Numbered from the stretch's first letter, positions 1 through 11,927 are shown. The stretch is DNA of 64,000 nucleotides from Adiantum capillus-veneris (GCA_014529385.2 CM043966.1:42073537-42137536), one strand, 5' to 3'. Numbers and translations: made by a program. The notes: generated by a model from the letters alone, not told the origin.

Positions 1-111
1 ATACTATAACTTGTTGAGTTCATTTTCATGTATTATGATTCACTTTCTTAATTTGTTTGCTAGGTTTTGTGTTCGCTTGAAAAACGTCGCTCGGGGTATG
101 GTAAGAATCAG

Positions 112-395
112 AATTATATTGTAAAATGTCTCTCTTGATGGGAGAATCCATAATACAAAGCCTTTTGAAGGGGGGACCGGCTCCATGCAAATCTAGTCCT
201 CAACTGTTGTCAATTGAGTAATTTCTTTCTCTTTTGAAGTATTTTTCATGCTATCTAAATAGGTGTTATGCTTTTTGTTGCTCTCTCCACCCAAGCACTC
301 TTGTTATTCTCATTAGGAATCTATTCTAATGAAATTCTCACTATGTTCATGCTAATTTCTACTTCACACAAGTTACTAGGCCATTAAATGTTACA
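112..395 (+). repeat. Element A 5' LTR remnant (3' part only)
   Basis: This stretch aligns closely with 6876-7151, the last part of the 3' LTR, and ends in the same TTACA just before the primer-binding site. Only about 280 bases are present of an LTR that is 1.6 kb at the other end of the element. The homology breaks inside the sequence at about position 112, not at the window edge, so the left part was lost or replaced. Confidence 0.85.
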
Positions 396-396
396 T

Positions 397-408
397 TGGT
401 ATTAGAGC
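397..408 (+). other. Primer-binding site, initiator-Met tRNA type
   Basis: TGGTATTAGAGC lies one base after the LTR end. It differs at one base from TGGTATCAGAGC, the usual plant retrotransposon site complementary to the 3' end of initiator methionine tRNA. Its position directly after the LTR supports the call. Confidence 0.85.
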
Positions 409-814
409 ACAAGGTTTCTCTTTTCTTGATCAAGAAGGGAGGTCCTCAAGCTATCTATAAATGGTTGGTATTATTAATTGCATGTGAGTAAGTAGAATAG
501 GGATTTTTCAGCCTTGCAGTGCGCTTGCCTTTGTGCAGTTAACGGGGCATCACCGTTGAGAGCTTTGGTCTTAATAGTGAAGTCCTACGGGGCTTTCCTA
601 TGTATTAACCACTATTGAGCTATTAGAAGCTTGACAAGAGCCGGTGATGTTTTGGTGTTGAACGACCCTCTCTTCTACTCCTTGCAATTAATGGTATTCG
701 AGCCACAGGTATAGTAGCTTGAGTGTTTTTTCTAAAGGGGTAAAGAGGAGTAGCAACTAGGGCTTGAAGTGCCAAAGTACACCTAAAAAGTTTACACACC
801 TAAAAGTTGTTAGA
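409..814 (+). other. Element A untranslated leader
   Basis: These 406 bases separate the primer-binding site from the first gag ATG. No reading frame of note or structured motif is visible. It is presumably the 5' leader of the genomic transcript. Confidence 0.6.
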
Positions 815-2371
815 ATGGCTAACAATAGTAAAGAGAGTGAAATTAATGTTGATAAATTTGATTTTGCTAATGAGTAGGCTACTAATGATGTCCCTATGCT
901 TGTTAACTATCTTGTTTATAGGCTTCAAAAAGACATGGGCAATCCATCCCTCCAAAGTGAAGTGCAACGGCAACTTCATGCTCATGGGATTCTCCAAGCT
1001 CCCCACCATGAAGAGAGAGAACCTAGGAAGCCTCCTTGTGAGACTTCCAAAAGAGGTCTCTCCGATTTGGGAAGAAGAAGAGGATCCATATGAAGGGCTC
1101 AAAAATTTGCTCCTTGATGACGCATCTCCTTCTCAAAAGAGAATTCAAGAGAACTCACCAAAGGAATGAGAAAGAAGTGAGTCTCCCCACCTGGACGGAG
1201 ATGGCTCCACAAAGATGGCGGGCTAAACGCTCTCCATCACCTCCAAAACAAAGAAGACCATCGCATACTCATTCACACCATACTTCAAAGAGGGATGACA
1301 AAAAGCAAGAGAAGAAAAAGGAAAGAAAGATGACACCCTCATCTCCATCTTCTTCATCCTCTTCCTCTTATGAGAGTGATGGTGAAGACAAAGAAGATCA
1401 AGGCAAGAAAAAGGTGATAAAGAGGCCACCCTCTTCTCGATCTTCCTCAAATTCTTCACCTTCGGAAGAAAGTGATGGTGCAACCTTTGAACCATCAAAA
1501 AGAAGAGGCCATAGGAAATCCTATGCCGCATGGAAGAGGTCGTCCAAGCTCAAGAAGTCCAAAGGGGGAGGGAAGAGCATCTCTTTCCTTACCTATGCTG
1601 GAACCTTTGGTGATACGGACAAAGTCTTGGCCTTTATCCAACAATACAATGCGACGTTTGGAGATGAGGGCTTCACGGAGTCCACGCCATGTAGCTATGC
1701 ACTTTCAAAAGTCCGCCAGGCAATGGTGGTCTAGCCTACGAGCCAATAGCGATGCTCCACGAACATGGAAAGCTTTAAGAGCTTCCATCATGAGGCAGTT
1801 TTTGGCCACCAATGCCAAAGATAAAGTACTCACGGAATGGAGAATCTTGAAGCTCTCTCCCTACAAATCCATTCATAAATATGTAGACAAGTTTTGGGAC
1901 TTACAACTCAAATCCACTGTCTTTAAGAAGTTCGATTTTGGAGAGCAAAAGCAATAATTTTGTGCGGTCTTAACTGAAGAAATGGTGGAGTATGTCAACT
2001 CCCAAAGGCCACACACTATATCGGCGGTTATACACCATACTATGGTGGCTTCTCAAATCAATTTTCAAACGGGGGCTAAAAGAAATTTTAAGCCCATAGA
2101 AAACAAGGGTTCCAATGAGCCTAAGAGGAAGGACAATGTCCAAAAGTCTCCTAAGGGCAACTCCAACAAAGCTAAGGAGAAGGAACTTTACAAAGTTAAA
2201 AATAAACTCTCTCCTGAAGAGCTTGAGCGTTATGGAGAGCAAGGGCATACGCACCGCACTTGTCCCCAAAAGAACACCCGCCATGAGCCTCCTAGAGCTA
2301 CCTTGGTCGAAATCCAAGTGGAGGAAACTCACCACAAAGGATCTCCTCTATGCCATGCTTCGAAAAGGTAA
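815..2371 (+). pseudogene. Element A gag (capsid/nucleocapsid), broken
   Basis: Gag forms the retrotransposon particle. The chosen start is the ATG at 815; its frame meets a TAG at 875-877 and is lost near 1085. It is regained near 1690, so two compensating frameshifts bracket a Ser/Lys-rich segment (1340-1500). The capsid-like core is readable at about 1690-1955, with motifs such as QWWSSLRA and KYVDKFWDLQL that resemble the retrotransposon gag domain. A TAA at 1955-1957 interrupts it. Downstream, YGEQGHTHRTCPQ (about 2230-2270) is a worn CCHC zinc knuckle that keeps GH and the last Cys but has lost the leading Cys pair. The protein cannot be made in one piece. Confidence 0.8.
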
Positions 2372-3043
2372 GAGAACATGATGCTTTTATTCTCTTTGAC
2401 CCTGGTTCTACTCACAATTTCATATCCACAGAGTTGGCCACCAAGCTAGGCATACAAGCTTACGAGATGGGAGATGTCCTGCCTAACAAACCTCCTTATA
2501 GAGTTTCTCAAGCTCAACAAGAGGAGATTATGCGGCAAGTTCATGAGTTAGTTGAGAATGGCATGGTTAGGCATAGCTCATCTCCATTTTGTTCTCCTCT
2601 GCTATTAATGCAAAAGAAAGACGGCACATAATGTATGTGTGTCGACTATAGAGCACTAAATAGGATCACTATCAAGAATAGGTTTCCCGTTCCATGGGTA
2701 GAAGACCTATTTGATAAGCTACAAGGGTCCACCTACTTTAGCAGGATTGATCTAAAAAGTGGCTATTATCAAATAAGGATAGTTGATCAAGACACTGTGA
2801 AGACCGCATTTTGCACTAAGTTTGGTCTTTACGAATACATTGTCATGCCTTTTGGCTTGACCAATGCACCAGCCACATTCAACCGCTTGATGGAGAAGCT
2901 ATTAAGGCCTCACTGAACCTTTTCTAGAGTGATATTTGATGATATCATCATCTACTCTAATTCATTAGACAAACACAAGCAACACCTCCAGGTAATATTT
3001 CAAGTTCTAAGAGAGAATAAACTTTACGTTAATAAAAAGAAAA
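2350..3043 (+). pseudogene. Element A protease remnant fused to reverse transcriptase, broken
   Basis: Protease cleaves the polyprotein and RT copies the RNA into DNA. The retropepsin motif DPGSTHNFIS lies near 2400. About 20 residues later the text is already the RT N-terminus (ELVENGMVRHSSSPF), so the rest of protease and the linker appear deleted. RT blocks follow: [37 protein letters not shown], and the active-site box FDDIIIYS (FDD form of the YxDD box, about 2935-2960). In-frame stops interrupt it at 2629-2631 and 2914-2916, and a frameshift near 3050 separates it from the downstream pol segment. Confidence 0.85.
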
Positions 3044-5149
3044 GTGAATTTCTTACAAGAGATTCAGTATTTAGGTCACATTATCTTTCAAGATGGAATC
3101 CAAATGGATCCATCAAAGTTAGAGGTAATAAAAGAATGGCCTAAACCAAGGAATTTTCATGAACTAAGAAGCTTTATAGGTATGTGTGCATACTATAGAC
3201 GCTTCATAGAAAAGTACTCACTAATAGCAGGACCATTACATGACCTAGCAAAGAAAAATGCTAGGTACACATGGTCTATCAAGGAGAACAATGCTTTTGA
3301 AAAGCTTAAAGAAAAGCTTATCTCTCAACCTGTGCTTATAGTACCGGATCTCTCAAAGCCATTTGAGGTCCAATGTGATGCTTGTGGTGATTGCCTTGGA
3401 GTTTTTTTGCTCCAAGAAGGGCACGCCATAGGCTATAAAAGTCGAAGGCTTGACCCTGTTGAGCAATCTCTAGGCATTTATAAAAAGGAACTCCTCACAA
3501 TTCTACATGCCTTAGACTCATGGAAGCACTATTTATTAGGGACTCCTTTCATTCTACGAACGGATCACCAAAGTCTTAAGTACGTCATGACACAGACCAA
3601 GCTCTCTGACAAACAAATGAGGTGGGAAAATTTCCTTTTGCAATTTCATTTACATATTGCTCACATTGATGGCAAGCATAATCAAGTAGCCGATGCACTC
3701 TCAAGACGGCCAAGAGTGAATGCGGTTTCCATAGAAACTCACAATGATCTATCTTCTATGATAGATGAGTATGCTACTGATCCCGATTTTAGAGAGGTGA
3801 TTTTAGACCTTGTACTAGGGAAGAAAGAGGAACCATTTACTTTACAAGATGGTTATCTTCTCTATAGCAATAGACTATGCGTTACTAACTCACTTCGTAA
3901 AAAAGTGATGTATGAGTCTCATGCTCCTCCTTATGCGGGGCATAGAGGGATTCAGTCTACGCTAAAGGGGATTGAAACATATTTCTATTGTCCTACCATG
4001 AAAGCAAACATACAAGAGTATGTTTCTAAATGTGTGGTATGCCTGAAGACGAAGTTTGATAGAGGGAAGCAACCTGGATTGCTTCAACCTTTGCCAATCC
4101 CTAATTCACCATGGGAGAGCATATCCATGGATTTTATCTTTGGATTGCCTAAGTCTATCCATGGGAATACGGGAATATGGATGATAGTAGACAGGTTTAG
4201 TAAACAAGCTCATTTTATACCTATCAAGAAGACTATCAAAGCCCATCAAATGGAAACCCTCTTCATTTCACAAATCTTCAAGTACCATGGCTTGCCAATG
4301 TCTATAGTGTCGGATAGAGATCCTAGAATGACCAGTAATTTTTGGAAGGGTATGTTCGAGAATTTAGGAGTAAGGCTAAATTTCTCTTCGGCCTATCACC
4401 CGCAAACAGATGGCCAAAGTGAAATAGCTAACCTAACAATTCTCTATCTACCAACATCCTTTGTAACGGAAGTAGATCAAAGATCCCAATGGGAGAATTA
4501 CTTACCCTTAATGGAGTATGCCTACAATAACACTATACATACTTCCACTGGAAAAGCACCGTTTGTGGTAATAGAGGGAAGATCAAAAAGTCCCTTGCTA
4601 CTTAAGGTACACGAGAAGATCTTCGCTGCAGATGAGTATAGCCGAGAACTACAAGAATCTTTCCAAAAGATTAAGGATGCTATCTCTATCTCTCAGCAAA
4701 GGCAAAAGGTTGTTGTTGACAAGCACATAAGAGACCAAGCCTTTAAAGAGAATGATTGGGTCTTATTAAAATTTCCCAAGGCTCGCTTAAGGCACACAAT
4801 AGGCAAGAATCCTATGGGACACCAAAAGTACTATGCTAAACTAGCAAAAAGGTACTATAATCCCTTCCAGATTCCTGGGCCAATCAATGAGATGGCCTAT
4901 CAACTCAAGTTTCCCATCCATTGGCTCATACACAATGCTTTTCATGTGAGCCTATTAAAGCCTTACAAAGGAGATCCACCTCAAGAAACAACTATTGACG
5001 ACTCACCAGAAATTGAGGACCAAGAAGAGGTACTGCAGCCCGAGTCCATTCTCCAACATGAAGACAAGGTAAGACTATCCAACGATATCTTATTAGGTTT
5101 AAGACTTATCATTTTGAAGATGCTAGATAGATGCAAGGCATATAATTAA
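3044..5149 (+). pseudogene. Element A pol C-terminal half: RT thumb, RNase H, integrase
   Basis: A 701-codon open stretch continues pol after the frameshift. In order it holds the RT end (YLGHIIFQDGI), an RNase H domain (VQCDACGDCLG, LLTILHALDSWKHYL, RTDHQSLKY, NQVADALSRR), and an integrase. The integrase HHCC finger (AGHRG, then CVVCLKTK) is followed by the three acidic catalytic positions in MDFIFGLP, SDRDPRMT and DGQSEIAN. The catalytic residues look present, unlike the rest of the element. The C-terminus leaves the canonical frame: in another frame FKTYHFEDAR with a stop in place of the expected Trp is readable at 5098-5130, a worn chromodomain tail. A normal product would need the upstream half of pol, so this is a pseudogene. 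Confidence 0.88.
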
Positions 5150-5552
5150 AGGATAACCTAAACCTTGTCAATGCTTACACTGCTTCTTAAGAGTAAGCAA
5201 ATGTACAAATGTTAAAAATGAACAAACTATTTTTGTCTTATAAGACTCTCTTTTTATTTATTGTGCACAAAAATGAAATAGTATACATTGTTAGATCAAG
5301 CTTGCGGAGATGACGTCTCCCAAACACCAAGTAGAGCTTGTCATTCTACTATGGACGATTGATAGGACTAATGTGCAGACATGCTTGTAGAAACTTAGGT
5401 TCTCAAGCGCCAAATGGACTAGTCATCCATTCTGGAGCGACGTCGTTGGGTAACATAAGAATCCTCTACCCGCTAGGAAAAAGGACTAATGAATATGCTT
5501 TATCTTCTCTACCCCATAGTCAAGGACGACTATGATTTTAAGAGAGAGGTAA
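5150..5552 (+). other. Element A 3' untranslated region with polypurine tract
   Basis: No gene is visible here. The last bases before the 3' LTR, around 5538-5550, are the purine-rich AAGAGAGAGG that would prime plus-strand DNA synthesis. The same region, including the purine tract, is found on the minus strand at 31228-31620, which shows it belongs to the element. Confidence 0.75.
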
Positions 5553-7151
5553 TGTCATAATAATCAATATCTAATTTTCCTAAATGATTTTCTCATGTTA
5601 AACTCATCATTTAATATGGGGAAGTGCCAGGAGAGAAAAAGCTAGAATATTGGTTAAGCTAGCAGACCGGCCATAGTAGGGATCCAAAGGAGGGAAAATA
5701 GGGATCCAAAGGGGGGGACCGTCTGCAAAAGAGTAATGTGCAACAATGGGCTTAAAAGACCCTAAGGTTCAGCCCATTAAGAATTCCAAAATGCTAAGGC
5801 TCTAAAATTCAAAGGTTGTGTCTAAAGGTCAAAAGCCTAGGGAAATTGGATGATTTGTGTGTGTCCCAAAATTCTTTCTCAAGGCCTACAAACGAGGGGG
5901 CGAGCCCAAGAAGTAGGGGATGAGAGAGAAACTCACACACACACAAGCTTGCTTTGTACACAAGTGGAAAGAGGGACACATGTCAGCTCCCTAGCCTAGA
6001 TGCCCACAAGGTGTACTCAATTAATCCTATTGGATGGCCTTGGAGGTAGACCAATAATAATTAGGCTAGATTAAGTCTAGTTTAATCAATTTAAAAACAC
6101 TTAATAAAAGAACCAATAGGAATTAATCTCTCTAGAAGACTATTGGACAGTCTCCCCAGGGGTCCACTGAGCATTCAACAACCCAATGGCTTGCCTGATT
6201 CCTATTGGCCAAGAGACAAAGGGGTCCAATGAGATTTTAGCTGCATTAACTAATTAGCAAAATCTCTCACAAAAGGGGAAACAAGGACACGTGTTAGAAG
6301 GCTATCACTTGTGCTCCTGAAATCCTATTCGTTAAGCCTAGGGAGGTCCAATGGGGTGTCTGCATGAGAAAATAGCAAGAGGGGTCGATCGAGAGAGAGA
6401 GAGAGGGGGGGCTGATTTTTGAAAGGAATTATTGACTTACACACTCACACAATCTATGTGTGAATCAAGAAGACTCTCTCTCTCCTTCTCAAGCTTTAAT
6501 GGAAAGCTTATCACCTACTCCAAGCTTGTGAGAAGGGAGGCCTACACCAACAACTCTTGTCTTTGTGATGCAAATCCAACCAACAGCCAAGCTTCAATGC
6601 ACGCTCATCTCCTCTACCATGCTAATTACTAAGCTAAGCTATGCTAATATGAGTGATTATGTGAGGAGATGTACATCTTTCTTGTAAGACTACTCCTTCT
6701 TCCTCTCAATCTACTCTCATACCCTGCTAGCTCTCACCATCTTCAAAGGTGTGTGAGGTCTTGGGTTTCAGACCGTGAGGGAATTGATGTTGTGTTTGAT
6801 AATTATTTTTCTTAGTGCTTGAAGTTTCCATCTTCATTTTACTAGCTAGTATTGAAGAAACACAAAGAATTGTATTGTAAAATGTCTCTCTTGATGGGAG
6901 AAACCATAATACAAAGCCTTTTGGAGGGGGGACCGGCTCCATGCAAATCCGGTCCTCAACTGTTGTCAATTTCTTAATTTCTTTATCTTTTGAAGTATTG
7001 TTCATGCTATCTAACTAGGTGTTATGCTTTTTATTGCTCTCTCCACCCAAGCACTCTTGTTATTCTCATTGGGAATCTATTCTAATGAAATTCTCACTAT
7101 GTTCATGCTATTTTCAACTACATACAAGTTACTAGGCCATTAAATGTTACA
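5553..7151 (+). repeat. Element A 3' LTR (1.6 kb)
   Basis: The LTR starts TGTCATAATAATC directly after the purine tract and ends in GTTACA, giving TG...CA termini. The reverse complement of the whole unit recurs at 27621-29190 as a solo LTR, which fixes both ends. It contains (GA)7 followed by G7 at 6391-6411, a simple repeat that is greatly expanded in the related LTR at 29738-31227. LTRs carry the promoter and polyadenylation signals, but I cannot point to a definite TATA box here. Confidence 0.9.
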
Positions 7152-8251
7152 CTATTTATGAGAGCAAACGTGCCACTAATAAGGTTTTCTTGATGAAGAA
7201 GCTGTTTGATCTTTGTATGAAGCAAGAGGGCACTATCTCTACTCACATTAATGAGTTCAATATCTTTTTCACTCAGTTGACCACTTAGGGTTTGGTCTTC
7301 GATGATGAAATCAAATGTATCTTCTTGCTATGCAGTTACCCTCGTCTTGGGATATATTCTATACTGCAATTAGAAACTCATCACCTGGTACTCGTGTTGT
7401 GTACAATGACATCCTTGGGAGTCTATTTACCAAGGAGATTCACAGGAAATCTCTCGAAGGCAAGAAGGATGGTGATGTGTACATTGATAGTGATAAATAG
7501 ATGGGTCACACTCAAAGTCGTGCCAAAAGCAAGGAACATGGGGGCTCATGCAATAATTTTGGGGTTCTATGTGTAATGTCGATTACTATCATTGCCATAA
7601 AAAAGTGCATTTTAAGAAGGATTGCAGGAAATGACAGCAAAGCAAGAAGGGTAAACAATCCGGTGACACTTCTAAGTCTGATGATTCAAAAAAAGGCAAA
7701 GAAAAGTTAGAGGAGATCAATGTGCTAGAGTCTTCAAATGCTCTTATTGTAGATACTCTTCATTTGGTTGTTATGCCACTTACCTCTGACGTATTGTTCT
7801 TCATAGCAGATCTACCTGTCAAGGCTCTTGTTACAAAAGATGCACAATATGCACAGAATTGGATAGTTGATTCTGGTGCGAGTTTCCATGTGTGACAGCG
7901 CATAGAGAGTGGTTATCTACTTATTCTCACTCTTGTGGAAAAGTGGAACTTGGTGATACTTGTGAACTAGACATTGAGGGTGTCGGAAATGTCAAATTGG
8001 ATCTAAGGAATGGCACGCACTTTACTTTATGTAATGTTAGACATGTGCCCAAGCTGACTAAGAGCTTGTTTTCTGTTGGTCAACTTGATGATTTGGGCTA
8101 CAACGCCACATTTGGCAATAATTTGTGGACTATTTTTTATGAAAGGTACCCTTTTTATTTTTCTCAAGTGTTTCACATGTGCTGCCTTGTACTTTCTTGT
8201 GAATCAGATTTGGTAAAAGACTCGTGTGTGAGAAAAATTTTGAGCAGTTAG
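7152..8251 (+). pseudogene. Ty1/copia gag-protease fragment
   Basis: The sequence next to the element A LTR encodes the second part of a copia-type gag (FDLCMKQEGTISTHINEF, then QLPSSWDIFYTAI). A worn zinc knuckle follows, YHCHKKVHFKKDC, with the first Cys replaced. Near 7860 the protease motif WIVDSGASFHV is readable, and after a frameshift at about 7893 it continues as NVRHVPKLTKSLFSVGQLDD. A stop lies near 7287 and another at 7498-7500. The fragment ends about 8150-8250 without integrase or RT. Its 5' part should lie beyond element A, left of the window, if A inserted into it (inference). Confidence 0.8.
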
Positions 8252-9260
8252 AATCACGAGAACCAAGTATTTCATGTTCGAGGGCTGACTAGAGGCTATA
8301 CCTAGAAGACCTTGTAGCTAAGCTACGATAAAAGGAATTTCTCATGAAATCATCGCCTGACTGATTACCTTTTCTTTGACCCCCGAAAGTCTTTTTAGAG
8401 TGATTCCATTTTGATGTGTGTGCTTATTTTGTATGCCTTGGGTTTTTTTCTTTTCAAGGAAAAGCGCCCACACTGGGGACCTCTAGGGCTCTAGTACCAT
8501 AGGCGATACATGTGAGTGGAGTACCAAATCAAGCTAAGGTTTCTCTTTCAGCTTAAGATTTTACATTGTGGCACTTTGATTTTTTGTTTGTTCATTGTCA
8601 ACATTTTAATTTTGTAACTTTGGGGGGTCATATAACACTGTTACCCTCCCCAAGCTCATCACACTAGTACACTCCCTTTATAATACTTCAGCTAAAGGTC
8701 AATAGGGACTAAGCCCACTAGAAAGCCCTAGTACATTTCACACAATGCTGCCTAAATCGGATAAAGACCCTAAGTAACCATTAATTACTAGGAAGGAACT
8801 CCCCATGGTATTAAGAGAAGATCTCTAACACCTAGCTTGGTCAAACTAGCTTAGTCGGACTGCTTGATTTTTAAACCTAGGCAAGTGATTATGACAAAAA
8901 ATTACATTGAATTTAATGTTTGATACTAAGAAAATGCACTGAATATTATGATACCAATCACAATTAAAGCAGAGAAACATGGATGCAAAAAGATAAGGGG
9001 CAATGTTAATGGACAAGAAACACCTGTTTGTGTTGATGGTCACGCTTGATTTGAAGTGTGAAGGAGAGAAATATTCCATGAAGGTCCAAATCCTAACCAC
9101 AACAAGACGTTCCTGTACACACAAGGAAACACAAAGAATACCTCTAGGAGGCACATCAGTGGGAAGAAAGAACTTTACTAATCACTAAACTCTAAAACAA
9201 AAACACTCTTATCGTACTAATCTTACCTACTCTCCATCGCTCGAGTGATGAGGATCAAAG
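8252..9260. other. Unassigned intergenic sequence
   Basis: About 1 kb with no convincing coding region on either strand. Short open stretches are random-looking. Some of it may be the body of the LTR whose edge is seen at 9261-9500, but I cannot set a left boundary. Confidence 0.5.
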
Positions 9261-9500
9261 GTGTTTGATGACATAGGTTTTTGTTTCAGTGTACCGGATG
9301 TGAATGTGTAGGTCTGGTCAATGTTTTGACTTTTAGTGTGCATACTCGTTTGCTAATTGATCTTGCTCTTTATTATTTTATTTTTTTGTGAGTATAAGGC
9401 TTTTTATATACATTCCCTAAGATTGGGAGATTGAGAGGTCAGGGAGGAAGGTTGAGAGGGGATTGAGTGAATGATGACTGTCAGCACACACTCCCCCTTA
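9261..9500 (-). repeat. Probable copia-type LTR edge with TATA box and polypurine tract
   Basis: On the minus strand AAGGGGGAG (9492-9500) is directly followed by TGTGTGCTGACAG. This is the usual arrangement of a polypurine tract next to the TG start of a 3' LTR. About 80 bases further into the LTR is a TATA-like GTATATAAAAAG (near 9400-9412), where a promoter is expected. No matching partner LTR was found in the window, so this is a one-sided call. Confidence 0.45.
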
Positions 9501-9648
9501 CTTAGGTAGATCATACCGTTTGAAATGAGCTCGTCACCCTTTGAAACCAATTGTTCCAGTTGGTAATAGGTGAGTATTTTTGCCAGTAGTTTTCTATTAC
9601 CTTAGGTTCCTCGTCAAGTTGCAAGGGTGGTAAGGTACTCTCCCAGGA

Positions 9649-10679
9649 TCAAACTTGAAGTGATTCATCATGTGATTCTTGAACACTGGAAGGTGTGGAT
9701 TCCTTTGTAGCATCATGAAGGTCCACTATTGTAGGTGGAGGCTGTGGAGAAGCTTTTACCTCTATGGATGCATTACATGAGGAGCTAGAGGCTTCATGGG
9801 ACTCCCCCCTTCCCGAGCTAGGTGGAACAAATTGTTCTTTCTTTGGTACCCAAACTAGCTCAGGAGCGGGTGTGTAACATTCTGTGATTTTTTTCTTTCC
9901 GTGATTATTGATTCGTTTGGGAGCTACAAGATTCATGAGACCCGTTGAAGGCATGTTGATCCCCTTGTTATGTCTCTCTAACTCAATGACCCTATGGATG
10001 ACCTCACAAACTGTTTGTTGTTGATCCTCCACACTAGTAGCAATTGTAGATTGTAGGACATTAACCAACCCACGTGATAGGTGTGACTTGTGTGTAGGTC
10101 GGTTAGAGTTTTTGTTTGTAGTTCGTACTCCTAGTTCTCATTTAGGAACGCTCCATCTAAGATTGAGGAGATAGGGGTGTCCTTTGAGCTAGATACAATG
10201 TTTCTCTTTATGGGTTGGCCCTTAGCGGTTGCTAAGTCAGGAGCACTCGGTTGCTCCCCTAGCAAAGATATTGACATAGGAGCTTTTGATTTTAACTCTC
10301 TTTGTTGCTCCACCTTGCGTAAGCTCTCAATTTCCTTTTCCCTCACTGCAAGGACATACCGCTCAACCTCTTGCACTTTGGCAAGGCTTCTACCATCAGG
10401 TAATATAACCTCCGAGGGGAATATCTCTGAAGAGTCAAGAGGTGCAGTGAATGAAGTATTCACGTGCACATTCTCTAAGGTCATAGAGTCTATGCTGGTC
10501 ATGAATGGCGAATTTACTTCCCCACCCCCCTCATTTACATCATTAGCTCCATGTTCGGAGCGAGTGGCTCTACTAAAGGTTTTCTTCAAGCAGCTAAGCA
10601 CGTTCGGTCCGGGTTGTGGGCCCATGGCATGCATGTCTTGGCTTGAGATATCGGGATTAGGAATTGGGAAACCCTCCAT
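9649..10679 (-). pseudogene. Element B gag N-terminal relic
   Basis: Two open segments read on the minus strand, ATG at 10679 to about 10131 and then about 10068 to 9649, lying in different frames. The first is Ser/Pro-rich with a charged stretch (VREKEIESLRKVEQQREL) that could form a short coiled coil. The second contains CEVIHRVIELERHNKGIN, and the same DNA region is found in the element D leader/gag at about 49070-49170. I cannot name a domain; the gag assignment rests on position between PBS and pol and on the match to element D. It is broken by at least one frameshift and truncated at 9640. Confidence 0.6.
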
Positions 10680-11614
10680 GACGTCGTAGTCAGAGGAAGA
10701 GTCACTAGCTGTTATGTTCGGGTCTTGGTTTGTACTACCTTGGGTCCCTGCCGAGGGCCCGAAACCTAAGGTAGGTGGATATTGAGAACTCGCGTAAGTC
10801 GAAACTCTCTAGTTGCTCTGTCTCTAGCACACGACCATAGCACAGATGCATGTGCCTTTGGCACCCTACAAGCGTCGGTGAATAACCTCGAAGGTTAACC
10901 GCTTACTTTTTTAGGCAGTTGTTTTTACTCGGTTTTCTTTTTTTTTAATGTTTTCTAATGATCGATTTTTTGATTAAGGTGTGTGATAGCTCAAAACAAG
11001 CGTATCACTCAGGGGTCGTGGTGTGCTTTACAGCACAACATTCGGTCACCTGAAGCTCCGTTGGTACTCAAAAAAGTCAATTTTTTGCTACGTGTGAAGC
11101 TAAAATACATAATGTTAAAGGGCGATTGAGGCCTGAGCCTGAGCCTGAGCGTGAGCTTGAGCTTGAGTCCGGGCTTGGGTCTGGGAGATATTCCCAATCC
11201 CAGTCCTACCTTTGAATTTTTTTTAATCAATATATATATATATATATATATATATTATTTTATTTTATTTTTTAATGGATAAGGTCACCGCGGCCTGCAC
11301 GAGCACACACACACTATACCTACCTACTTATAACTAATACACCTACTATTACACACTAACACGCTTCATTAGCTCTCACAGATCTACTGCCTACTTACTG
11401 TACTTTGCATTACACAGAACTAACAACCTTAATACTAATTGCTTATAACAGAGAAAACACAGTAACCTTTCAAAACTTCATTAACAAAGAAATACATTGT
11501 AGCAACACAAAATCCTTCTTCTCGACACACACACCTTCCTTCCCTACCCTTCCTAAAATTGAAATTGCACCACTAAAGAAGCACAAAGTTCCATTCAAGC
11601 TTAGTGTATGGCAT
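10680..11614 (-). other. Element B leader with (AT)n tract
   Basis: No gene is visible. This leader aligns in patches with the leader of element D. It includes a T-rich tract near 10935-10950 and an alternating AT run at about 11230-11256, and element D has an AT run at the equivalent place (49731-49758). A GAGCCTGAGC-type imperfect hexamer repeat lies at 11130-11166. Confidence 0.6.
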
Positions 11615-11632
11615 TCCCCGGCAACGGCACCA
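11615..11632 (-). other. Primer-binding site, tRNA-Asp type
   Basis: The minus strand reads TGGTGCCGTTGCCGGGGA four bases after the LTR end. It differs at one base from TGGCGCCGTTGCCGGGGA, the site complementary to plant tRNA-Asp that is common in some Ty3 lineages. Confidence 0.85.
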
Positions 11633-11636
11633 AAAA

Positions 11637-11876
11637 TGTGCACGTATGTCACACGTGTCAATGCAAGGAACTTGCCAATACACTATGTGCAAGCCACAAA
11701 TGGCCCCAAGCACACAACAAGCCTAAACTAGTAAGTTCAAAGATGGCGATGGTGTGTCACTCACCGCTCTACGCTTGATGTCGTGGAGGATTCCTCGCAG
11801 CAAAGAAGAAGGAGCCACCGCCACGCCGCGCTCAACCGCTTTGCCACCGCCGTGTCGCCGTCGCAATGCTTGATCG

Positions 11877-11927
<51 letters not shown>

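Larger units (their letters stand above)
112..7151 (+). mobile_element. Element A: degenerate Ty3/gypsy chromovirus-like LTR retrotransposon
   Basis: Matching LTR sequence occurs at 112-395 and at the end of 5553-7151. Between them lie, in Ty3 order, a primer-binding site, gag, protease, reverse transcriptase, RNase H, integrase and a polypurine tract. Integrase after RNase H defines the Ty3/gypsy order. A chromodomain-like tail can be read in a shifted frame near 5095-5140, which suggests the chromovirus branch (inference). All coding parts carry stops or frameshifts, so the element cannot make its own proteins. The left LTR is cut short: similarity to the 3' LTR stops near position 112, and 1-111 is unrelated sequence that I cannot assign. 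The right end abuts a copia fragment at 7152. Confidence 0.88.

Noticed and set aside
2350-5149. Endogenous plant pararetrovirus instead of a retrotransposon
   Set aside because: An integrase with its catalytic residues, LTRs and a PBS point to a Ty3 element; no movement-protein segment was seen.
10177-10689. 170-codon plus-strand open frame
   Set aside because: It mirrors the minus-strand gag relic of element B, which is the strand supported by the LTR, PBS and element D comparison.
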